A program made the translations under genes and the position numbers. DNA of 64,000 bases from an uncultured Clostridia bacterium (lineage in GTDB: Bacteria; Bacillota; Clostridia; Christensenellales; Aristaeellaceae): assembly GCA_934670175.1 (NCBI GenBank), contig CAKUOX010000002.1, positions 1-64,000 of the forward strand, read 5' to 3'. Positions 59,527 to 64,000 of the stretch are shown here, piece by piece. Positions within the stretch are counted from its first letter, which is position 1. Each line of letters starts with the position of its first letter. The notes beneath the pieces are model-generated. The model was not told the origin of the DNA and made no database searches. It worked only from the letters and a program-made list of their open reading frames with translations.

Positions 59527-60594
59527 ATGAACAAAAGCCGCATCGGCTGCGTGATCGAAAACATGAGCGCCTGCGGGCTCGACCAGATTCTGGTTACGCA
59601 CGCGCCCTCGCTGTACTACCTGACCGGCCACTACGTTGCGCCCGGCGAGCGCATGCTGGCGCTCTATCTCAATACGGACGGCGATCTCCGTCTCTACGCG
59701 AACCGCCTCTTTGCGCTTTCGGACGATGAGCTGCCCATCGTGGAGTTCGGCGATACGGACGATTGCGTGGGCATCCTCGCGGACGGCGTAAAGCCCGGCA
59801 GGCTCGGCATCGACAAATTCTGGCCGAGCCACTTCACCATTCGCCTGATGGAGCGGCGGCGCGACGTTACGCCCACGGTGGGCTCCGCGCCGGTGGACGA
59901 CGCCCGCATGCTCAAGGATGCGGAGGAGATCGCCATCATGCGCGAGGCGAGCCGCATGAACGACCGCGCGCTGGCAGCGACCATCGCCGAAATCTGCGAG
60001 GGCATGACGGAGAAGGCGCTGGAAGCGGCCTACCTGAAAAACGCGAAGGCGCAGGGCGGCACGGGCCCGAGCTTCGCGCCGATCACCTGCTTTGGCGCAA
60101 ACGGCGCGGAGCCGCACCACGACAACGACGATACCCGCCTGAAGGACGGCGACAGCGTGATTCTGGACGTGGGCCTGCTGCACAGGCGCTATTGCAGCGA
60201 TATGACGCGCACGCTGTTCTTCGGCCATGTGGACGCCGAGCAGCAGAAGGTGTACGACGCCTGCCGCCGCGCCAACGAGGCCGGCCGCGCCGCCGTGCGC
60301 CCGGGACTGCCGATGTGCGAGTTCGACCGCGCCGCGCGCCGCGTGATCGAGGACGCCGGCTACGGCAAGTATTTCATCCACCGCACCGGCCACGGCATCG
60401 GTCTGGAGGTGCACGAGCATCCGGACAACTCGTCCGTCAGCCAGATCATTGCCCGGCCCGGCATGTGCTTTTCTGTGGAGCCCGGCATCTATCTGCCGGG
60501 ACGCTTCGGCGTGCGCATTGAGGATCTGGTGTGCGTGACCGAGGACGGCTGCGAGACGCTGAATGAGCTTGACCATGCGCTGAAGGTGCTGTAA
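59527..60594 (+). CDS. M24-family Xaa-Pro aminopeptidase
   Basis: 355 residues; GGAGG before the ATG. The creatinase-like N-terminal half (about 1-120, LVTHAPSLYYLTGHYVAPGE) is followed by the pita-bread catalytic domain. Its metal ligands are Asp in ILDVGLLHRRYCSDMTRTL (two), His in HRTGHGIGLEVHE, Glu in VEPGIYLPG and Glu in VRIEDLVCV. It removes N-terminal residues next to proline. It is cotranscribed with the deaminase gene and ends at a terminator at 60614. Confidence 0.94.
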   Translation: MNKSRIGCVIENMSACGLDQILVTHAPSLYYLTGHYVAPGERMLALYLNTDGDLRLYANRLFALSDDELPIVEFGDTDDCVGILADGVKPGRLGIDKFWPSHFTIRLMERRRDVTPTVGSAPVDDARMLKDAEEIAIMREASRMNDRALAATIAEICEGMTEKALEAAYLKNAKAQGGTGPSFAPITCFGANGAEPHHDNDDTRLKDGDSVILDVGLLHRRYCSDMTRTLFFGHVDAEQQKVYDACRRANEAGRAAVRPGLPMCEFDRAARRVIEDAGYGKYFIHRTGHGIGLEVHEHPDNSSVSQIIARPGMCFSVEPGIYLPGRFGVRIEDLVCVTEDGCETLNELDHALKVL

Positions 60595-60613
60595 GCTGCT
60601 GCAAGGTTTATAT

Positions 60614-60645
60614 AAAGGGGCGCTCCGAAAACAGAACGCCCCTTT
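60614..60645 (+). terminator. Terminator after M24 peptidase gene
   Basis: AAAGGGGCG and CGCCCCTTT arms with a 14-base loop; a T-containing tail follows. Confidence 0.75.
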
Positions 60646-60662
60646 GCTGCGCCTGGAATTTG

Positions 60663-60691
60663 TTGACTTAATGTTTATAATGTTATATAAT
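60663..60691 (+). promoter_or_regulatory. Promoter of large repeat surface protein
   Basis: TTGACT (60663-60668) and TATAAT (60686-60691), 17-bp spacer. A second TATAAT at 60676-60681 is too close to the -35 box. Confidence 0.82.
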
Positions 60692-60744
60692 AAGAAAAGT
60701 ATATTATGGAGATGAATTGAATTTCTGGATTGGAGAATACAGAT

Positions 60745-63700
60745 ATGCAAAAATTCTTAAGATCGTTGGCACTGCTGCTCTGCCTGGCGCTGCTTTGCGG
60801 CGCGTTGGCGGAAGCGCCCGGGCTTTTATCGGAGGGCGTCGATATGGAAGTATCGAAGCAGTCGGAGACCGTGGCCATGAACGAGGAGGATAAGTCCCCG
60901 GCAGCAGCTGAGTCTTCGGTTACGCCCGAATCTTCGGCAACGCCTGAACCCTCAGCGTCGGCTGAGTCATCGGCCACGCCTGAGCCTTCGGCGACAGCTG
61001 AGTCTTCGGCGACGCCTGAGCCGTCGATTACACCCGAACCCTCGGCAACGCCTGAGCCCGCGGTGATCGAGCCTGCTCAGGAAAAGCTGGTGCTGGGCGT
61101 GGGTGAAAAGCGCAGCGTGGCGGATTGGCGCTTCATTTCCGGCGGCAGCGGCTTTGATGGTTCGGCGACGTATAAGAGCTCCAATAAGCGCATAGCGACC
61201 GTCGATGCGGACGGTATGGTGAAAGCGCTCCGCAACGGCAAGGCGGTCATCAGCGTGCAGGCGGCGGGCGCGGTCTGTGAGATCCAGCTGGAGGTCAAAA
61301 ACGCGCCGAAGTCCGTTAGCTTAAAGGTAGAAAAGAATGTGCTTGGTGTGGGCGAGGAAACGAAGCTTACTGTGACCACACCGAAGGGCACGACAAGCAC
61401 CTGGACGGTGGAGAGCGCGGACGAGGGCGTCGCCGCAATCGACGGCGATACGCTGCGCGCCGTGGGTGAGGGCAGTGTGAAGATCACTGCGCGCACCCAC
61501 AATGGCAAGACGAGCACTCAGACGGTCACCGTGCGTCCCGCGCCGGATTCGGTGAGCTTTAATCGCACGGAGCTGACGATGGGCGCTGGCGAAGCGTACA
61601 CATTGAAGGCGAGCCTGAACGAGGGCAGCGCCGGCGCGATGTACTATTCTGCGGCGGGCGACTGCATTTCGGTCGACGCTTCCGGCAGGATCACGGCGCT
61701 GAGCGCGGGCGAAGGTACGGTCACGGTCGAGACGTACAACGGCAAGACGGCAGTTTGCCATGTGACCGTGAACCCCGCGCCGACGCAGCTTGTGCTTTCC
61801 ACGGCGGATGGGCGCGACAGGTACGGCGTAGGCGAAAAGGTACAGCTGGTATTCGAGGCGGACAGTCCGATTGCGGGCGTGACGTATAAATCGAACAACG
61901 CGCGTACAGCGGCGGTATCGGCGGACGGCGTGCTGACGATGAAGAAGGCGGGCAAGGTCACCATCACCGCGAGTACCTATAACGGCATTTCTGCGAAGCT
62001 GACCATCCAGGTGCAGATCGCGCCGAAGTCCGTTAGCTTAAAGGTAGAAAAGAATCTGCTGGGTGTGGGCGAGGAAGCGAAGCTCAGTGTGACCACACCG
62101 AAGGGCACGACAAGCACCTGGACGGTGGAGAGCGCGGACGAGGGCGTCGCCGCAATCGACGGCGATACGCTGCGCGCTGTGGGCGAGGGCAGCGTGAAGA
62201 TCACTGCGCGCACGCACAACGGCAAGACGAATACTCAGACGGTCACCGTGCGTCCCGCGCCGGATTCGGTGAGCTTTGGCCGCACGGAGCTGACAATGGG
62301 CGCGGGCGAAGCGTACGCATTGAAGGCGAGCCTGAATGAGGGCAGCGCCGGTGCGATGCGTTATTCTGCGGCGGGCGACTGCATTTCGGTCGATGCTTCC
62401 GGCAGGGTCACGGCGCTGAGCGCTGGCGAGGGTACGGTCACGGTTGAGACGTACAACGGGAAGGCGGCAGTTTGTCATGTGACCGTGAATCCCGCGCCGA
62501 CGCAGCTTGCGCTCTCTACGGCGGATGGGCGCGACAAGTACGGCGTAGGTGAAAAGGTACAGCTGGTATTCGAAGCGGACAGCCCGATCGCGGGCGTGAC
62601 GTATAAATCGAACAACACGCGTACAGCGGCGGTATCGGCAGACGGCGTGCTGACGATGAAGAAGGCGGGCAAGGTCACGATCACCGCGAGCACCTATAAC
62701 GGCATTTCTGCGAAGATCACCATTCAGGTGCAGATCGCGCCGAGGTCCGTCACCTTAAAATTGGAAAAGAACCTTCTGGGCGTGGGCGAGGAAACGAAGC
62801 TTACTGTGACCCTGCCGAAGGGCGCGACAAGCACCTGGACGGTGGAGAGCGCGGACGAGGGCGTCGCCGCAATCGACGGCGATACGCTGCGCGCCGTGGG
62901 TGAGGGCAGTGTGAAGATCACTGCGCGCACCCACAATGGCAAGACGAGCACTCAGACGGTCACCGTGCGTCCCGCGCCGGATTCGGTGAGCTTTAATCGC
63001 ACCGAGCTGGCGATGGGCGCAGGCGAAGCGTACATATTGAAGGCGAGCCTGAATGAGGGCAGTGCCGGCGCGATGCGTTATTCTGCGGCGGGCGACTGCA
63101 TTTCGGTCGATGCTTCCGGCAGGATCACGGCGCTGAGCGCAGGCGAGGGCACGGTAACGGTTGAGACGTACAACGGAAAGACGGCAGTTTGTCATGTGAC
63201 CGTGAATCCCGCGCCGACGCAGCTTGCGCTCTCTACGGCGGATGGGGGCGACAAGTACGGCGTAGGTGAAAAGGTACAGCTGGTATTCGAAGCGGACAGC
63301 CCGATCGCGGGCGTGACGTATAAATCGAACAACGCGCGTACAGCGGCGGTATCGGCAGACGGCGTGCTGACGATGAAGAAGGCGGGCAAGGTCACCATCA
63401 CCGCGAGCACCTATAACGGCATTTCTGCGAAGCTGACCATTCAGGTGCAGAATGCGCCCAAGTCCATTGCTTTGGCAGTAGGAAATAATGTGCTTGGCGT
63501 AGGCGAAGAAACGAAGCTTACTGTGACCCTGCCGAAGAACAGCGCGGGGCGTTATGAGATCAGCCTGACGGGCGACTCGGTGCGGCTCGAGGATGATCGC
63601 ATCGTGGCCGTCAGACCGGGGGATACGTGCGTCAGCGTGCGCAGCTACAATGGCCGCAGCGCGCAGGTGAACATAACGGTGTGTCCGGAGCCGACGTGGC

Positions 63701-64000
63701 TGAAGCTGTCGCCCGAGGAGGGCGCGATTCCCGTGGGCGGCAGGATCCGCTTTGCTGTGGAAATGGATGCGGGTGCAAAAAGCGCTCTGCGCTTCGAGTG
63801 CTCGGACAATAGCGTGGCGCTGCCCAGCGAGGATGGCACGATGCTGGGCGTGAGCATTGGCGAAGCCTGGATCACCGCTGTGACGGCGAACGGCGTCAGT
63901 GCGCGCGCATTGCTGCGCGTATGTCCGCTGCCGGAGCGCATTTCACTGCCGGCATTGCCGGAGGTCGCCGTGGGCGATAAATATCAGGTCGTGCCGGAGA
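60745..64000 (+). CDS. Giant secreted surface protein with BIG2-type Ig-like repeats (3' end outside window)
   Basis: The ATG at 60745 follows GGAGA; 1085 codons are seen and the frame is open at the edge. A signal peptide (MQKFLRSLALLLCLALLCGA LA) is followed by a Ser/Thr/Pro/Glu linker with repeated SSATPEPSAT units (about 50-110). Bacterial Ig-like BIG2 domains then run to the edge: LGVGEETKLTVTTPKGTTST, GVAAIDGDTLRAVGEGSVKI, RTELTMGAGEAYTLKASLNE, KYGVGEKVQLVFEADSPIAG. Three domains form one 239-residue unit that is repeated three times. Likely an adhesin or wall-associated stalk. No anchor is visible because the C-terminus is missing. Confidence 0.9.
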   Translation, partial: MQKFLRSLALLLCLALLCGALAEAPGLLSEGVDMEVSKQSETVAMNEEDKSPAAAESSVTPESSATPEPSASAESSATPEPSATAESSATPEPSITPEPSATPEPAVIEPAQEKLVLGVGEKRSVADWRFISGGSGFDGSATYKSSNKRIATVDADGMVKALRNGKAVISVQAAGAVCEIQLEVKNAPKSVSLKVEKNVLGVGEETKLTVTTPKGTTSTWTVESADEGVAAIDGDTLRAVGEGSVKITARTHNGKTSTQTVTVRPAPDSVSFNRTELTMGAGEAYTLKASLNEGSAGAMYYSAAGDCISVDASGRITALSAGEGTVTVETYNGKTAVCHVTVNPAPTQLVLSTADGRDRYGVGEKVQLVFEADSPIAGVTYKSNNARTAAVSADGVLTMKKAGKVTITASTYNGISAKLTIQVQIAPKSVSLKVEKNLLGVGEEAKLSVTTPKGTTSTWTVESADEGVAAIDGDTLRAVGEGSVKITARTHNGKTNTQTVTVRPAPDSVSFGRTELTMGAGEAYALKASLNEGSAGAMRYSAAGDCISVDASGRVTALSAGEGTVTVETYNGKAAVCHVTVNPAPTQLALSTADGRDKYGVGEKVQLVFEADSPIAGVTYKSNNTRTAAVSADGVLTMKKAGKVTITASTYNGISAKITIQVQIAPRSVTLKLEKNLLGVGEETKLTVTLPKGATSTWTVESADEGVAAIDGDTLRAVGEGSVKITARTHNGKTSTQTVTVRPAPDSVSFNRTELAMGAGEAYILKASLNEGSAGAMRYSAAGDCISVDASGRITALSAGEGTVTVETYNGKTAVCHVTVNPAPTQLALSTADGGDKYGVGEKVQLVFEADSPIAGVTYKSNNARTAAVSADGVLTMKKAGKVTITASTYNGISAKLTIQVQNAPKSIALAVGNNVLGVGEETKLTVTLPKNSAGRYEISLTGDSVRLEDDRIVAVRPGDTCVSVRSYNGRSAQVNITVCPEPTWLKLSPEEGAIPVGGRIRFAVEMDAGAKSALRFECSDNSVALPSEDGTMLGVSIGEAWITAVTANGVSARALLRVCPLPERISLPALPEVAVGDKYQVVPE
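61303..63453 (+). repeat. 717-bp tandem repeat, three copies
   Basis: Units begin at 61303, 62020 and 62737 and the next one starts to diverge at 63454; each step is exactly 717 bp (239 codons). Each unit encodes three BIG2-like domains. Long blocks are identical in DNA between copies, for example the run coding WTVESADEGVAAIDGDTL. Confidence 0.95.

Noticed and set aside
61303..63453. Assembly artefact as explanation of exact 717-bp repeats
   Set aside because: The copies differ at scattered positions (for example YYSAAGD versus RYSAAGD), so they are distinct sequence, though the copy number could still be wrong.

Overview
This 64 kb window reads as chromosomal DNA of a high-GC member of the Clostridia (Bacillota). 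The signs are Gram-positive: two T-box leaders, a CIRCE operator, a DinR-type LexA box, GGAGG ribosome sites, sigma-A promoters with 17-bp spacers, and many secreted Ig-like, MBG, InlB, SH3 or BspA-type proteins carrying Pro/Glu/Ala-rich linkers. I saw no outer-membrane genes, tRNA, rRNA, CRISPR array, phage or transposase gene. The species cannot be fixed from this sequence alone; a Christensenellales- or Oscillospirales-like lineage is a guess.

Layout. 1-8.2 kb: a very large repeat-built surface protein (cut by the left edge), a small exported Ig-domain protein and a BTAD-type regulator. 8.6-9.4 kb: divergent XRE regulators around shared palindromes. 9.4-15.3 kb: T-box-alaS, glycerol-1-phosphate dehydrogenase, two GNAT enzymes, an autoregulated MerR regulator. 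15.4-21 kb: SAP/DUF6434 protein, an ECF sigma factor coupled to a membrane protein with propeller-like and solute-binding-like ectodomains, a decayed hydrolase, an EFR1-type ferredoxin and a DUF4375 protein. 21-29 kb: T-box-thrS, mnmG-rsmG, a tiny lipoprotein, an ECF-transporter S component, LexA-controlled recA. 29-34.7 kb: PAP2 phosphatase, a BMP-family binding protein, a MarR / cytidylate-kinase-like / MATE operon, a frameshifted Vat-like acetyltransferase. 34.9-40.2 kb: polar amino-acid ABC transporter and secreted SH3 and VCBS-like proteins. 40.4-43.1 kb: a two-component system with a cysteine hydrolase. 43.2-49.3 kb: the probable chromosome origin, with dnaA-dnaN-mnmE-cysK-cysE on the minus strand and DnaA-box clusters on both sides of dnaA. 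49.4-56.6 kb: envelope and secreted proteins. 56.9-60.6 kb: CIRCE-groES-groEL, a dCMP-type deaminase and an M24 peptidase. 60.7-64 kb: a second giant surface protein made of 717-bp tandem repeats, cut by the right edge.

The most unusual feature is a family of dispersed non-coding elements (called R1 here; four clear copies plus fragments). Each lies just downstream of a gene in that gene's sense direction, folds on paper into up to six stems, and shows paired base changes between copies. Two copies sit between direct repeats of the host gene's own terminator hairpin. A second family (R2) lies in one of the same intergenic regions. The ECF sigma / propeller-solute-binding pair is the best candidate for an undescribed protein system.
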